Assembly (NCBI GenBank): GCA_937894335.1
Contig: CALCRU010000026.1
Coordinates: 1-41,068 of the forward strand
Origin: an uncultured Treponema sp.
Lineage (GTDB): Bacteria; Spirochaetota; Spirochaetia; Treponematales; Treponemataceae
Reading direction: 5' to 3'
DNA length: 41,068 nucleotides
Shown here: one piece after another, positions 7,737-16,420 of the stretch
Numbering within the stretch: the stretch's first letter is position 1
Layout of the letters: each line of letters starts with the position of its first letter
Program-made: the position numbers and the translations under genes
The notes under the pieces: model-generated
Database searches by the model: none
What the model saw: the letters and a program-made list of their open reading frames with translations, nothing else
Told to the model about the DNA's origin: nothing

Positions 7737-9209
7737 ATGCCATATAACTTTAAAAACGCTAATGTTGCAATTAGAGAAAATCGTCTTGGTTCAATTACAG
7801 GATTTGTAGGTGACCTTGATACTTTGGTAAAACGCTCAGAAGACGGAAGCCTCCGTAACAGAGAACGATGCTTTAGTCAGTCAAGTTCATGTCTTTCAGG
7901 ATGTGCTCTTAATGCCCTTGCCGCAATAAGAAATGTCGCTGTTGTCTACCACGCTCCTGCCGGCTGCACCGCAATGGCAAGTAACGACAATGTTAAGTTC
8001 GGTCAGATTGCCGCCCGCGTAAACAAGACGACGAATTCTGTTTTTGTATGCACAGACCTTAACGAAAAGGACACCGTGTTCGGCGCGACGGGCGACCTTA
8101 GAAAAATTATTCTTCACACTTACGAAACCTACAAGCCTGATGCCATTTTTGTTTCTTCAAGCTGCGTGTCTGGCGTTACAGGCGAGGATGTTGACGGTGT
8201 TGCAAGCGACCTTGACGCGGAGCTCCCTGTTCCTGTAATTCCCGTCCACTGCGAAGGCTTTAAAAGCCGCATCTGGGCAAGTGGATTCGACATCTCTGAC
8301 CATGCCGTCCTGCAGGGAATAGTAAAGCCTCCTAAGCAGAAGAGGCGCGTAATCAACATAAAGAACTTCTACGAAAGCGCACGCCCTCAGATTACAAAAA
8401 TCTTTAACGAGGTGTTCGACGCTGAGCCTCAGTTTTTGTACTGCAACTCCACTATTGAAGAGCTTTCTCACTTAAGCGAGGCCCTGTGTACTGTATGTAT
8501 CTGCGGAACCTTGGGAACATATCTTGGTAACGCTCTTGAAGAAACCTACGGAGTTCCCTATGTGCGCACGATAAATCATTCGGGCGTAACAGGCTTTGAG
8601 ACATGGCTTCGCGGAATAGGAGACGCAATAGGTAAGAGGGAAGAGGCTGAGGCTTACATAAAAAAGCAGCGCGAAATCTACATGCCCCAGATTGAGGCCG
8701 TTACAAAATCTCTTAAGGGCTTGCGTGCCGTTATTGGAATGGGTCCTGGTTTTACATACGAAATTGCTCGGGTGCTTCAGGAATTTGGAATGACAATTGA
8801 CTACGCTCTTGCCTGGCACTACGACTACAAGTACGACAACGGTCAGGTTCCTCCTGCACTGGAGCATCTTCTTAAGACTTCGCCAAAAGATATGAAGGTT
8901 GCAGTTGCAGACCAGCAGAACTACGAGGTGCTTAACATACTCAATCACTTCAAGCCCGATGTGTACTTTAGCCGTCACCCGGGAACAACCGTCTGGGCAA
9001 TCAAGCAGGGCTATGCGGCTGTCTTTGTTGCTGACGAATACACTGTGTTCGGTTACGAAGGAACGCTGAGTTTTGCAAAGCTTATCCGCGATACAGTTAC
9101 CAATCGTTCCTTTGAAAAAAATCTTGCGGCAAGAATCAAATTGCCCTACACAAAATGGTGGTATGAGCAGAGTAACGAAAAATTTATAAAAGAGGAAGGA
9201 AAAAAATAA
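7737..9209 (+). CDS. Nitrogenase-like NifD-type (alpha) subunit, pair 1
   Basis: The protein has 490 aa. P-cluster-type cysteines are C52 (or C56), C77 (HAPAGC) and C143 (SSCVSGVTGED), and the family signature HCEGFKSR follows. C256 in CICGTLGTYLG aligns with the Cys275 that anchors FeMo-co in NifD, counting back from EETYGVPY. The residue aligned with His442, counting back from GYEG, is Val429. Positions matching Gln191 and His195 are Trp and Phe, so N2 reduction is not expected. An AGGAGG overlaps the upstream stop codon. Its own stop overlaps the next ATG in TAATG, coupling translation to a cysteine synthase homologue. The protein is probably the catalytic or cofactor-carrying half of a C-S bond reductase (inference). 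Confidence 0.85.
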   Translation: MPYNFKNANVAIRENRLGSITGFVGDLDTLVKRSEDGSLRNRERCFSQSSSCLSGCALNALAAIRNVAVVYHAPAGCTAMASNDNVKFGQIAARVNKTTNSVFVCTDLNEKDTVFGATGDLRKIILHTYETYKPDAIFVSSSCVSGVTGEDVDGVASDLDAELPVPVIPVHCEGFKSRIWASGFDISDHAVLQGIVKPPKQKRRVINIKNFYESARPQITKIFNEVFDAEPQFLYCNSTIEELSHLSEALCTVCICGTLGTYLGNALEETYGVPYVRTINHSGVTGFETWLRGIGDAIGKREEAEAYIKKQREIYMPQIEAVTKSLKGLRAVIGMGPGFTYEIARVLQEFGMTIDYALAWHYDYKYDNGQVPPALEHLLKTSPKDMKVAVADQQNYEVLNILNHFKPDVYFSRHPGTTVWAIKQGYAAVFVADEYTVFGYEGTLSFAKLIRDTVTNRSFEKNLAARIKLPYTKWWYEQSNEKFIKEEGKK

Positions 9210-10198
9210 TGGCAAACATTCACAACTCACTTACGGAATTAGTAGGACACACTCCTTTGGTACGCCTGCACGGTTACGAAAAGCTGCACGGCTTAAAGGC
9301 GCATCTTCTTGCGAAGGTTGAATACTTCAATCCGATTGGAAGCATTAAGGACAGAATTGTACTTCGGATTATTGAAGACGCTGAGCGTGAGGGGAAAATT
9401 GTTCCAGGAAAAACTACTCTTATTGAATACACTAGCGGAAACACTGGAATTGCAGTAAGTGCAATCGGTGCAATGAAGGGTTACAAGGTTCAGATTTATC
9501 TGCAGGAAGGAGTAAGCAGGGAGCGTCTTCAGGTAATGAAGGCCTTTGGTGCCAATGTTACAAAAATTGGAGATGTTCCCGAGCTGCAGGACGCGCTTAA
9601 GGCTACCAACAACGACTTTGTTGCGGCAACGAACATCCTTAAGCAGCACATTCGTGAACGGGTGGCGGCAGGAGATGACATTTACTTTGTTGACCAGATG
9701 ATAAATCCGCTCAACCCTGTGGCGCATCACGACTCAACAGGTCCGGAAATCTGGAAGGACACCGACGGTAACCTTGCGGCTGTGGTTGCGAGCGTAGGAA
9801 CGGCAGGAACAATCCGCGGCATAAGCGACTACATTCACGAGCAGGACAAGAGCGTAAAGGTGTTTGCGGTAGAGCCTGCTGCAGACGACAAAATTCTTAC
9901 CGGCATACACAACTTTACCGATGTTCCGTTCGATCGCGTTCCTCCAAGTCTTCGTGACGACGGCAAGTACAAGGAAGGCGTTTACGAGGAGGTTTTGGTT
10001 GCCGACTCTAACGGCGCTTTCCAGGCTGCACGCGATGTTGCCAAAACAGACGGCGTTCTTGTCGGTAACTCTAGCGGTGCGGCTTTGTGGGGTGCCACTC
10101 AGATTGCTCATCGTGAAGAGTTTGCAGGAAAAAACATTGTAGTAATTTTTCCTGACACAGGTCTGCGCTATCTGAGTACGGATTTGTTTGGCGAATGA
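9209..10198 (+). CDS. Divergent O-acetylserine sulfhydrylase-like PLP enzyme (CysK1)
   Basis: This 329-aa fold-type II PLP protein has PLP lysine K47 in NPIGSIKDR, the substrate loop TSGNTGIA and the phosphate loop SVGTAGT (GVGTGGT in normal CysK). The GIGAGF-type active-site segment of ordinary CysK is missing and replaced by about 25 unrelated residues (near LTGIHNFTDVPFD). The start codon overlaps the NifD1 stop, so the two are translated together. Family members add sulfide or another nucleophile to O-acetylserine. The altered loops and the coupling suggest that it takes the sulfur product of NifDK1, which may be a thiol rather than sulfide (inference). Confidence 0.82.
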   Translation: MANIHNSLTELVGHTPLVRLHGYEKLHGLKAHLLAKVEYFNPIGSIKDRIVLRIIEDAEREGKIVPGKTTLIEYTSGNTGIAVSAIGAMKGYKVQIYLQEGVSRERLQVMKAFGANVTKIGDVPELQDALKATNNDFVAATNILKQHIRERVAAGDDIYFVDQMINPLNPVAHHDSTGPEIWKDTDGNLAAVVASVGTAGTIRGISDYIHEQDKSVKVFAVEPAADDKILTGIHNFTDVPFDRVPPSLRDDGKYKEGVYEEVLVADSNGAFQAARDVAKTDGVLVGNSSGAALWGATQIAHREEFAGKNIVVIFPDTGLRYLSTDLFGE

Positions 10199-11115
10199 CT
10201 CTCCAACAGATAAAGTACATTCTTGGCGTTGCGGAAAACGGTTCTCTTAACAAGGCGGCGGAAAAACTTTACATCTCACAGCCGTCTTTGACAAGCAGCG
10301 TGCATGATGCGGAATACGAGCTTGGCTTTCAGATTTTTAACCGCAGTGCGCGAGGAGTAACCGTTACCGAACGCGGAAAGAATTTTGTAGAGGACGCAAG
10401 GGTTCTGTACAAAAATTATGAGGAGCTGCTGCGACGCTACACAGAAAAAGAGCACAAGACCTTTTCCGTCTCAACCTTGTACTATGCTTTTGCGCGCAAG
10501 GCGTTTGTTGAGGTCGTAAAAAAATTTTCTCCTGACGGCTACGATTTTACCTTTCGCGAGATGAAGGCGGGCGAGGTAATAGATGATGTTGCCTCCGGTA
10601 AGAGCGAGCTGGGCATTATCTACCTGAGCGACGCAAACCGCGAGGCAATGCTTAAATCTCTTGAGGGGCGCAATGTAGTGTTCCATCATCTTACTGAATG
10701 CAATGCCTTCGTCTATCTTTACAAGACGCATCCTCTTGCAGAAAAAGAATCAATCTCTTTGGACGAGCTTTCTGAATTCCAGTTCGTAACCTATGACCAG
10801 AGCGACCTTACTGCCTTCTTTACGGAGGAGGTAAGAAAGAGGCGCGAGCTTACACAGTCCATAACGGTTGCTGACCGCGACACAGTTCTTAGCCTTTTAA
10901 AATCTCTTAACGGCTACACCTTTTTGTCAGGAGTGCTGGGCGAAGAAAGCGATGGCGACTACATTCCCATTCCGCTTAAGAATCTTGAGGATGATGTTTC
11001 GCGTACCTTCGAGCTGGGCTACATAACTCCAAAGGACATGCGCATGAACAACATCAGCCTAACTTACATTGACGCTATAAGGCGCATCCTTCACATTGCG
11101 GGCTTTTCCTGCTGA
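10195..11115 (+). CDS. LysR-family transcriptional regulator
   Basis: The protein has 306 aa. The N-terminal winged helix (LQQIKYILGVAENGSLNKAA, then ISQPSLTSSVHDAEYELG) is the LysR signature, and residues of about 90-300 form the periplasmic-binding-type effector domain. It overlaps the CysK1 stop by ATGA and is the last gene of the operon. Its placement after a sulfhydrylase suggests a CysB-like role sensing O-acetylserine or a sulfur compound (inference). A candidate target is the TTTGTATTATACAAA dyad before the importer operon, but nothing in the sequence proves that link. Confidence 0.88.
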   Translation: MTLQQIKYILGVAENGSLNKAAEKLYISQPSLTSSVHDAEYELGFQIFNRSARGVTVTERGKNFVEDARVLYKNYEELLRRYTEKEHKTFSVSTLYYAFARKAFVEVVKKFSPDGYDFTFREMKAGEVIDDVASGKSELGIIYLSDANREAMLKSLEGRNVVFHHLTECNAFVYLYKTHPLAEKESISLDELSEFQFVTYDQSDLTAFFTEEVRKRRELTQSITVADRDTVLSLLKSLNGYTFLSGVLGEESDGDYIPIPLKNLEDDVSRTFELGYITPKDMRMNNISLTYIDAIRRILHIAGFSC

Positions 11116-11122
11116 CCCGGCT

Positions 11123-11761
11123 CTATTTGTATTCCGCGAATTTTCTTATGCGGTGAACTACGCCCATGCCTTCGCAAAGCCTTGTGCATTTCTCTTCGTC
11201 TTCTCTGCTGATTGTGGTTGCGACTGTGGTAAGCACTACGCGCGGAACATAAAGAGCCGCCTCCTTTGCAAAAGAAAGCAGCGCGGGATACGCCTTGTCT
11301 TTAAAAACAGGGCGCACGATTTTTTCGTAGATTTCTGCATCGCTTGAATTAAGGCTTATGGAAACGCAGTCTATCTTTCCCTTAAGAAGCGGCGCAATGT
11401 GCTTCTTGTTAATCAAGTCGCCAAGACCGTTCGTGTTTATTCTTACAGGAAGAGAATAATTTTTTTTAAGAAAGTCTGCCACCTCAAGAAGAACATCAAG
11501 CGCTTCCGTAGGCTCGCCGTATCCGCAGAAAACAAATTCCTTGTACGAGGCAAAGCGTTCTGTTTTTGCTTCCTGCTCTATTGCGTCAGTTACTTCCTTT
11601 GCGGTAGGTTCTTTTTCCAGCCACAGGCTTTCTACATTTTCAAATTCCGCGCCGTCAGCCTTCTGTCTTATGCAGAAGGTGCATGCGCAGGGGCAGCGGT
11701 TTGTAAGGTTTATGTAGAGTCCGTTGTACTCGGGATATATTATCGTCATTGATTTTTTCAT
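11123..11761 (-). CDS. Small radical SAM protein
   Basis: The protein has 212 aa with a radical SAM cluster motif C23-x3-C27-x2-C30 in NRCPCACTFC, followed by a SAM-binding GYGEPTEAL segment and INTNGLG. The N-terminal YPEYNGLYINLTNRCPCACT resembles the small radical SAM family usually encoded next to or fused with TatD nucleases (TIGR04038 type), though no TatD is present here. It has no extra cysteines for a second cluster, so it is not a NifB paralogue. It is transcribed alone, divergently from the importer operon and inside the sulfur island. Its role is unknown and could be sulfur-related chemistry or cofactor modification. Confidence 0.75.
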   Translation of the reverse strand: MKKSMTIIYPEYNGLYINLTNRCPCACTFCIRQKADGAEFENVESLWLEKEPTAKEVTDAIEQEAKTERFASYKEFVFCGYGEPTEALDVLLEVADFLKKNYSLPVRINTNGLGDLINKKHIAPLLKGKIDCVSISLNSSDAEIYEKIVRPVFKDKAYPALLSFAKEAALYVPRVVLTTVATTISREDEEKCTRLCEGMGVVHRIRKFAEYK

Positions 11762-11846
11762 GCGTTCATTTTACCTCTTATGATTTTTTTTGAAAACATG
11801 TTTGCTCGTTTTTGCTATAAAATTTTTCTATACCCTCAATAAGAAA

Positions 11847-11861
11847 TTTGTATTATACAAA
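11847..11861. promoter_or_regulatory. Perfect dyad between radical SAM gene and importer operon
   Basis: TTTGTATTATACAAA has 7-bp perfect arms around one base. A half copy, TTTTGTATAACA, follows about 25 bp downstream and contains the likely -10 of the importer promoter. This size and placement suit a LysR or similar dimer site, but the cognate regulator is not known. Confidence 0.45.
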
Positions 11862-11876
11862 ACTCTTTTTATTTTG

Positions 11877-11909
11877 TATAACATAGCAAGTTGGTAGGTA
11901 ATTACTACT
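11877..11909 (+). promoter_or_regulatory. Likely importer promoter -10 and weak operator copy
   Basis: A TATAAC -10 candidate lies at 11877-11882 with no convincing -35. GGTAGGTAATTACTACT (11893-11909) matches the operator in front of the second Rrf2 gene at 13 of 17 positions and would lie just past the start point. The match is weaker than the other copies. Confidence 0.4.
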
Positions 11910-11960
11910 GACAATTTACCTCCTGTGAATCGGAGAGAGGTGTTTTTTTTGAGGTGCGAT

Positions 11961-12923
11961 ATGATTGCAAAAATTAAGTCTGTGCTCTGGCGGCTGTTTC
12001 CTGCGCTCGGAGTTCTTGTTGCTCTTATTGTGCAGAATGCAGTTCCGAACAGTCCGCTTCATCCTGCTGCGGTTAAGAACTACTACACGGGTCTCCTTCA
12101 GATTTTGCTTGCGCTTGCTGTTCTGTTTTTTGTTCTTTCGCTTTTTATAAAGCCGATTAAAGAAAAACTTTATAACAAAGGGCCGTTTTTGTTCGGCGCA
12201 GGTATTGTTGTAACTGTCATAAATGTTATTACTGCGAAGGCTGCTCTTCTGCCCGTGCTTTTCTTTCCAAGCTACGACAACATACTTGCTGTTTTTGTTG
12301 ACTCGCACGAGCTTCTTCTAAAGTGCGTGTGGTATTCGTTCAAGCTCATGGCGCTCGGTGTTTTCTGGGGAATCATTGCCGGCTTTATTACCGGAGTGTT
12401 TTTGGGCTTCTCGCAGAAGGTTTACTACTGGATAAATCCTTACATAAAGCTTATCGGACCGATTCCTGCAACTGCATGGATTCCTCTTGTTCTTACAACC
12501 TTTCCGACACCGTTCGGAGCCAGCGTGTTCATCATTGCGCTTGCGGTTTGGTTTCCGGTTCAGCTTATGACAAGCTCAGGCATTCAGAATACGACTAAGG
12601 TCTACTTTGAGGTGGGAAAAACCTTGGGAGCAGGAACATTTTTTCAGGTGTTCAAAATTGCGGTTCCTGCTGCTCTGCCGAACATCTTCCAAGGTGTGTT
12701 CAACGGAATATGTGCCGCGTTCATCGCGCTTATGACCGCTGAAATGTTCGGCGCAAAATACGGAATAGGCTGGTACATAAGCTGGCAGAAGGCAATGATG
12801 CTTTACAGCGGAGTTTATGCAGGTCTTATTATGATTGCGGTTTTCTGTACCGTGATTATTTCTGCGCTTTTCAAAGTGCGTTCAAAACTGCTCGGTTGGC
12901 AGAAGGGGCTTATCAAATGGTAG
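11961..12923 (+). CDS. ABC importer permease, SsuC/TauC/NrtB type
   Basis: The protein has 320 aa from the ATG at 11961, chosen because GAGGTG lies just upstream. An earlier in-frame ATG at 11925 has no better site. Several membrane segments are visible (about 10-28, 50-72, 82-100, then the core 115-310). The binding-protein-dependent permease coupling loop appears as KTLGAGTFFQVFKIAVPAALP, where the EAA-type G-x(9)-P pattern is expected. The first 100 residues add two or three extra membrane segments compared with minimal SsuC (about 260 aa). It forms an importer with the next two genes. In this island an organosulfonate or another organosulfur solute is the likely cargo (inference). Confidence 0.85.
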   Translation: MIAKIKSVLWRLFPALGVLVALIVQNAVPNSPLHPAAVKNYYTGLLQILLALAVLFFVLSLFIKPIKEKLYNKGPFLFGAGIVVTVINVITAKAALLPVLFFPSYDNILAVFVDSHELLLKCVWYSFKLMALGVFWGIIAGFITGVFLGFSQKVYYWINPYIKLIGPIPATAWIPLVLTTFPTPFGASVFIIALAVWFPVQLMTSSGIQNTTKVYFEVGKTLGAGTFFQVFKIAVPAALPNIFQGVFNGICAAFIALMTAEMFGAKYGIGWYISWQKAMMLYSGVYAGLIMIAVFCTVIISALFKVRSKLLGWQKGLIKW

Positions 12924-13705
12924 CGACAAACGGCGAGATAAAAATTAACGGCGTAACAAAAATCTTCGGAGGTGAGGGGGAAGAGCAGGTTACCGCTTTG
13001 AACGGAGTAGACTTTACTATTCCTGCAGGAAGCTTTGTTTCTTTGATAGGACCCTCCGGCTGCGGAAAGACAACTCTTTTGCGCTGCATTGCAGGACTGG
13101 AGACACCTACCGCGGGCGATGTTGCTGTTGACGGCGTGAAGGTTACAAAACCCGGAAGCGACAGAGGCTTTGCATTCCAGCAGGCAAATCTTTTTCCGTG
13201 GCTTAACATTCGCGACAACATTTCGTTCGGGCTTAGGGCGCGTCATATCTACAAGGAGCGCAAGGCTGATGTTGACAAGTTCATAAATCTTGTGGGGCTT
13301 AAGGGCTTTGAAAAAAGCTTTCCGCATCAGCTTTCGGGCGGAATGAACCAGAGGGCTAGCCTTGCCCGTGCGCTTGTGGGGCATCCTAAGATTCTTCTTT
13401 TGGACGAGCCGCTGGGTGCTTTGGACGCGTTTACAAGAATGACCATGCAGGACGAGATTCTTCGCCTGTGGAAGGAGCACAACACGACTATGGTCATGGT
13501 AACGCACGATGTTGACGAGGCGGTTTACTTAAGCGATTTCGTTGTAGTAATGTCTCCGCGTCCTGCCAAGGTTGAAGAAATCATCAGAATAGATTTGAGC
13601 CATCCCCGTGCAAGAAGTCAGGATGTGTTCCTTCACTATCGCACGAAGATTCTTGAAATCCTGGATTATGCAGGAAAGGTTCAGGAGGTTGAATATGCAA
13701 TTTAA
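12917..13705 (+). CDS. ABC importer ATPase, SsuB/TauB/NrtD type
   Basis: The protein has 262 aa from the ATG at 12917, which overlaps the permease stop and has AAGGGG upstream. Walker A is GPSGCGKTT, the signature is LSGGMNQRAS, Walker B is ILLLDEPLGALD, and the H-loop is VTHDVDEA. The length and the MSPRPAKVEEI segment after the H-loop match nitrate/sulfonate/taurine importers. It energises the permease just upstream and the lipoprotein just downstream. Translation is coupled to the permease. Confidence 0.9.
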   Translation: MVATNGEIKINGVTKIFGGEGEEQVTALNGVDFTIPAGSFVSLIGPSGCGKTTLLRCIAGLETPTAGDVAVDGVKVTKPGSDRGFAFQQANLFPWLNIRDNISFGLRARHIYKERKADVDKFINLVGLKGFEKSFPHQLSGGMNQRASLARALVGHPKILLLDEPLGALDAFTRMTMQDEILRLWKEHNTTMVMVTHDVDEAVYLSDFVVVMSPRPAKVEEIIRIDLSHPRARSQDVFLHYRTKILEILDYAGKVQEVEYAI

Positions 13706-13745
13706 AAATAAAAATACGGCACATCATAAGAAAGGAGGTTTGCTT

Positions 13746-14834
13746 ATGAAAAAAACACTTTGGATGACAGGTGCGCTTGCAGTTGTTGCGGCAGCTCTTG
13801 TTCTGTCGGGATGCAATAAGAAGTCCGGTGCATCCTCTTCAAGCGGGGACGATGTAAAGGTTGTCCGCATAAACTTTCAGACAGGCGGCTTGTGTGCGGC
13901 TCCTGTTCATGTTGCTATGAAGCTGGGACTGTTTGACGAGGAGCTTTCTGCAATAGGACAGAAGGCGGAGTATGTTCAGGTTGTGGAAGGCGGCGCAACT
14001 CTTGCAGAAATGATTGCTTCTGGTAAGGTTGATGCAGGCTACGGCTTGTATGCTACGCAGATGCAGGCAATGGAGAACGGTCTTCCTATTTCGTTCACAT
14101 CAGGAATCCACATCGGATGTACAAAGTATTATGTTCGCGCTGACAGCGATATCTATACCGTTGCGGACTTACGCGGTAAGACAATCGGTGTTCCGGGACT
14201 TGCGGACTCAAGCGTCATGCACTTGAAGCGAAAGCTTCTTGACCTTGGCGTAGGCGTTACCGCAGAGAACAACGAGGTTGAATTTGTGGCTTATGCTTCA
14301 AGTGACCTTGCAATTGCTCTTAACAACGGTGCTGTTGACGCTATAGGTGCGCATGACCCTGTTGCAACTACAGGCGAGCTTGCCTACGGCTTCAGAAAAA
14401 TTCTTGACACCGGCATAGACGAAAAGTTTGCCAACGAGTACTGCTGCCAGCAGTTTGTAACTCACAAGCTTCTTAGGGAAAATCCTGAGGGCGCTGCCGC
14501 CGTTACACGCGCACTGCAGAAGGCCGCTGCTTTTGTAGAGGCAGAGCCGCGCGCAGCTGCACAGCTTCAGATAGAGAATGATTTGGTTTCTGGTGATTTG
14601 GACTTCAACACCGCGCTGCTTGAGGAAATCAACTTTAGGCCTAGCCGTTCTCTTGGAAAGAAAACCTTCGCAGATGCTGCACGCCAGCTTCAGACTGTGG
14701 GAATTCTTAAAGCCTCTACCGACATCGAGAAGTTTATAAGCGAAGGCTACATAGAGATTTTCGGTGTGCCTGACGGATATACCTATGACAGTGCCACAAA
14801 GACATACACTGCCATCTATGAGGATAGGAGCTAA
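13746..14834 (+). CDS. ABC importer substrate-binding lipoprotein (NMT1/SsuA-like)
   Basis: The protein has 362 aa from the ATG at 13746 with AAAGGAGG upstream. A lipoprotein signal peptide ends at the lipobox LVLSGC (Cys23), followed by a Ser-rich tether. The mature part has the NMT1/SsuA layout: INFQTGGLCAAPVHVAMKLG, then VDAGYG, then LRGKTIGVPG and NNGAVDAIGAHDP. The family binds sulfonates, nitrate or pyrimidine precursors. The conserved binding-site region carries several cysteines (CAAP, GCTK, YCCQ) unusual for a secreted protein. The substrate cannot be read directly. Context argues for an organosulfur compound. Confidence 0.85.
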   Translation: MKKTLWMTGALAVVAAALVLSGCNKKSGASSSSGDDVKVVRINFQTGGLCAAPVHVAMKLGLFDEELSAIGQKAEYVQVVEGGATLAEMIASGKVDAGYGLYATQMQAMENGLPISFTSGIHIGCTKYYVRADSDIYTVADLRGKTIGVPGLADSSVMHLKRKLLDLGVGVTAENNEVEFVAYASSDLAIALNNGAVDAIGAHDPVATTGELAYGFRKILDTGIDEKFANEYCCQQFVTHKLLRENPEGAAAVTRALQKAAAFVEAEPRAAAQLQIENDLVSGDLDFNTALLEEINFRPSRSLGKKTFADAARQLQTVGILKASTDIEKFISEGYIEIFGVPDGYTYDSATKTYTAIYEDRS

Positions 14835-14837
14835 AAA

Positions 14838-15233
14838 ATGAAGGCGAATCGTTTTGTATTTGCAATAATCTTTGTTGTTTTGGGTGCAGTTATCGCGCTT
14901 GCTCCGTACACATTCGCGGAGGTCTGCTCTACAGCAGAAAAAATAATGAAGTGCCATTGGACTGCACGCGTTGAGCTTTTCTTGGGAATAACTGTTGCTG
15001 CTTTGGGAATTGTAAAGTTTTTCTTTGCGGACAAGAATTTTCAGCTTGGAATTAACTTCGGAATTCTTTTTAATGCCCTCGGTGTGATTCTTATTCCTAC
15101 GGTGATAATCGGTGTGTGCGGAATGAAGACCATGCACTGCAATGCTGTCTCTAAGCCGGTGCTTGTCGTGCTTGGAATTGTTACAGCTGTTGCCGCGGTT
15201 GTTCAGAGCGTAAGCTTATGGAAAAAGCAATAA
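14838..15233 (+). CDS. DUF4418-type four-helix membrane protein
   Basis: The protein has 131 aa with four hydrophobic segments at about 6-24, 44-62, 72-93 and 107-125. Two short loops carry paired cysteines: C30/C39 with His40 (CSTAEKIMKCHW) and C94/C101 (CGMKTMHCN). This matches the DUF4418 family as I know it, which is usually found beside FtsX-like ABC permeases, as it is here. The Cys/His loops could bind a metal or form disulfides (inference). AGGAGC precedes the ATG, and the 3' end overlaps the next gene by 16 bp. No function is established. Confidence 0.7.
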   Translation: MKANRFVFAIIFVVLGAVIALAPYTFAEVCSTAEKIMKCHWTARVELFLGITVAALGIVKFFFADKNFQLGINFGILFNALGVILIPTVIIGVCGMKTMHCNAVSKPVLVVLGIVTAVAAVVQSVSLWKKQ

Positions 15234-16420
15234 CTGTTACAGGACTTGCTTTTTCAAACATAAAACGAAAGCCGTACAGAACGGCTGCGCTGATTGCGAT
15301 TATTGCGCTTTCTGCAGCTGTTCTGTTCAGCTCTCTCGTTCTTGTTTCAAGTCTAAGAAGCGGCATAAACGGAATACAGTCACGCATAGGAGCAGACCTT
15401 ATGATTGTTCCAGAAGGTTACGAGTCAAAGGCAGAGGGAGTGCTTTTGTCCGGCGAGCCAAGCTACTTTTACATGGATAAAGCGGTTGAGGACATCGTAA
15501 GGGGCGTAGAAGGCGTGGAGGCTGCTACAGGTCAGTTTTATCTTACCAGTCTTTCCGAAAGCTGCTGCGATTTTCCCATTCAGATAATCGGCTTTGATTT
15601 GGAGAGCGACTTTATAGTAAAGAGCTGGGCCGGCTCCAAAATAAAAGAGTCGGGTAACGGAATGCTTTTTGCAGGAAGCAACATCACCCTTGAAAAAAAC
15701 AAGGTGCGCTTCTTCGGAGGGGAGCATGAGGTTACTTCAAAGCTTTCAAAGAGCGGCACCGGTATGGATAATGTTATTTTTGCGGACCTTTCCACATTGC
15801 AGAGCATTTTTACTGATGCAAAGGAAAAGGGCTTCGGCTTTATTTCTGACGGCGACACTCTTAGCAAAACAAGCGTAATTCTTGTGCGCCTTAAGGACGG
15901 CTACAGCGCAGACGGAACATCGCTTCGCATAAAAACTGCTGTGGGCGAAAAAGAAAAAATTCAGATTATACAGGCTGAGCAGTTTGTCTCTACCTTTGCG
16001 CAAAAGCTTTCCTCTCTTCTGATTTTTATCTACGCGATATGCTTGGTGGTTTTTATAATTGCGGTTCTTACGCTTGCGGTAGTGTTCTCGCTTTCTCTTA
16101 ACGAGCGCCTTAAGGAATTTTCCGTGCTGCGTGTTCTGGGTGCAAACCATTCAAAGCTCGCGTCTCTTGTTTTTAGGGAGGCGGCCGTTCTGGGGGCAAG
16201 CGGTGCTGCAATAGGAATCTTTGTAGCGGCAATAATCGTGCTGCCGTTCAACATTCTTATTTCGCAGAAAATCACGCTGCCTTTTTCGCTTAGCAGTGTC
16301 TGGCAGATTGCAGCTTTTGCTTTGCTTTCGTTCGTGCTTTCTGTTCTTGCATGCCTTGCCGCATCGCTAAAGAGCGCGCTTCGCATTTCTAGGCTTGAGC
16401 CTTATGGAGAAGTAAAATGA
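15218..16420 (+). CDS. FtsX/MacB-type ABC permease
   Basis: The protein has 400 aa. One N-terminal membrane helix (about 25-47) is followed by a large extracytoplasmic domain (about 50-255) and then three helices in the FtsX domain (about 268-293, 315-340 and 350-380). The FtsX-type motif NERLKEFSVLRVLGA lies between the last helices. Such permeases usually act in mechanotransmission or export rather than uptake. It overlaps the DUF4418 gene by 16 bp and the ATPase gene by ATGA, so the three form a tight unit. The likely role is moving a metal, peptide or lipid-like compound across the envelope, but the cargo is unknown. Confidence 0.85.
   Translation: MEKAITVTGLAFSNIKRKPYRTAALIAIIALSAAVLFSSLVLVSSLRSGINGIQSRIGADLMIVPEGYESKAEGVLLSGEPSYFYMDKAVEDIVRGVEGVEAATGQFYLTSLSESCCDFPIQIIGFDLESDFIVKSWAGSKIKESGNGMLFAGSNITLEKNKVRFFGGEHEVTSKLSKSGTGMDNVIFADLSTLQSIFTDAKEKGFGFISDGDTLSKTSVILVRLKDGYSADGTSLRIKTAVGEKEKIQIIQAEQFVSTFAQKLSSLLIFIYAICLVVFIIAVLTLAVVFSLSLNERLKEFSVLRVLGANHSKLASLVFREAAVLGASGAAIGIFVAAIIVLPFNILISQKITLPFSLSSVWQIAAFALLSFVLSVLACLAASLKSALRISRLEPYGEVK

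Noticed and set aside
8472..9230. A 252-aa open frame on the minus strand opposite NifD1
   Set aside because: It mirrors the NifD1 coding frame, has no ribosome site, and its translation is rich in Cys/Val/Phe without any recognisable domain.
11762..11960. A riboswitch (for example SAM or T-box) in the importer leader
   Set aside because: No conserved riboswitch core or terminator/antiterminator pair could be drawn. The visible signals are short DNA dyads and a -10.
14298..15137. A 279-aa minus-strand frame opposite the binding protein and DUF4418 genes
   Set aside because: It spans two well-supported genes with SD sites and lipoprotein or membrane features, so it is a shadow frame.
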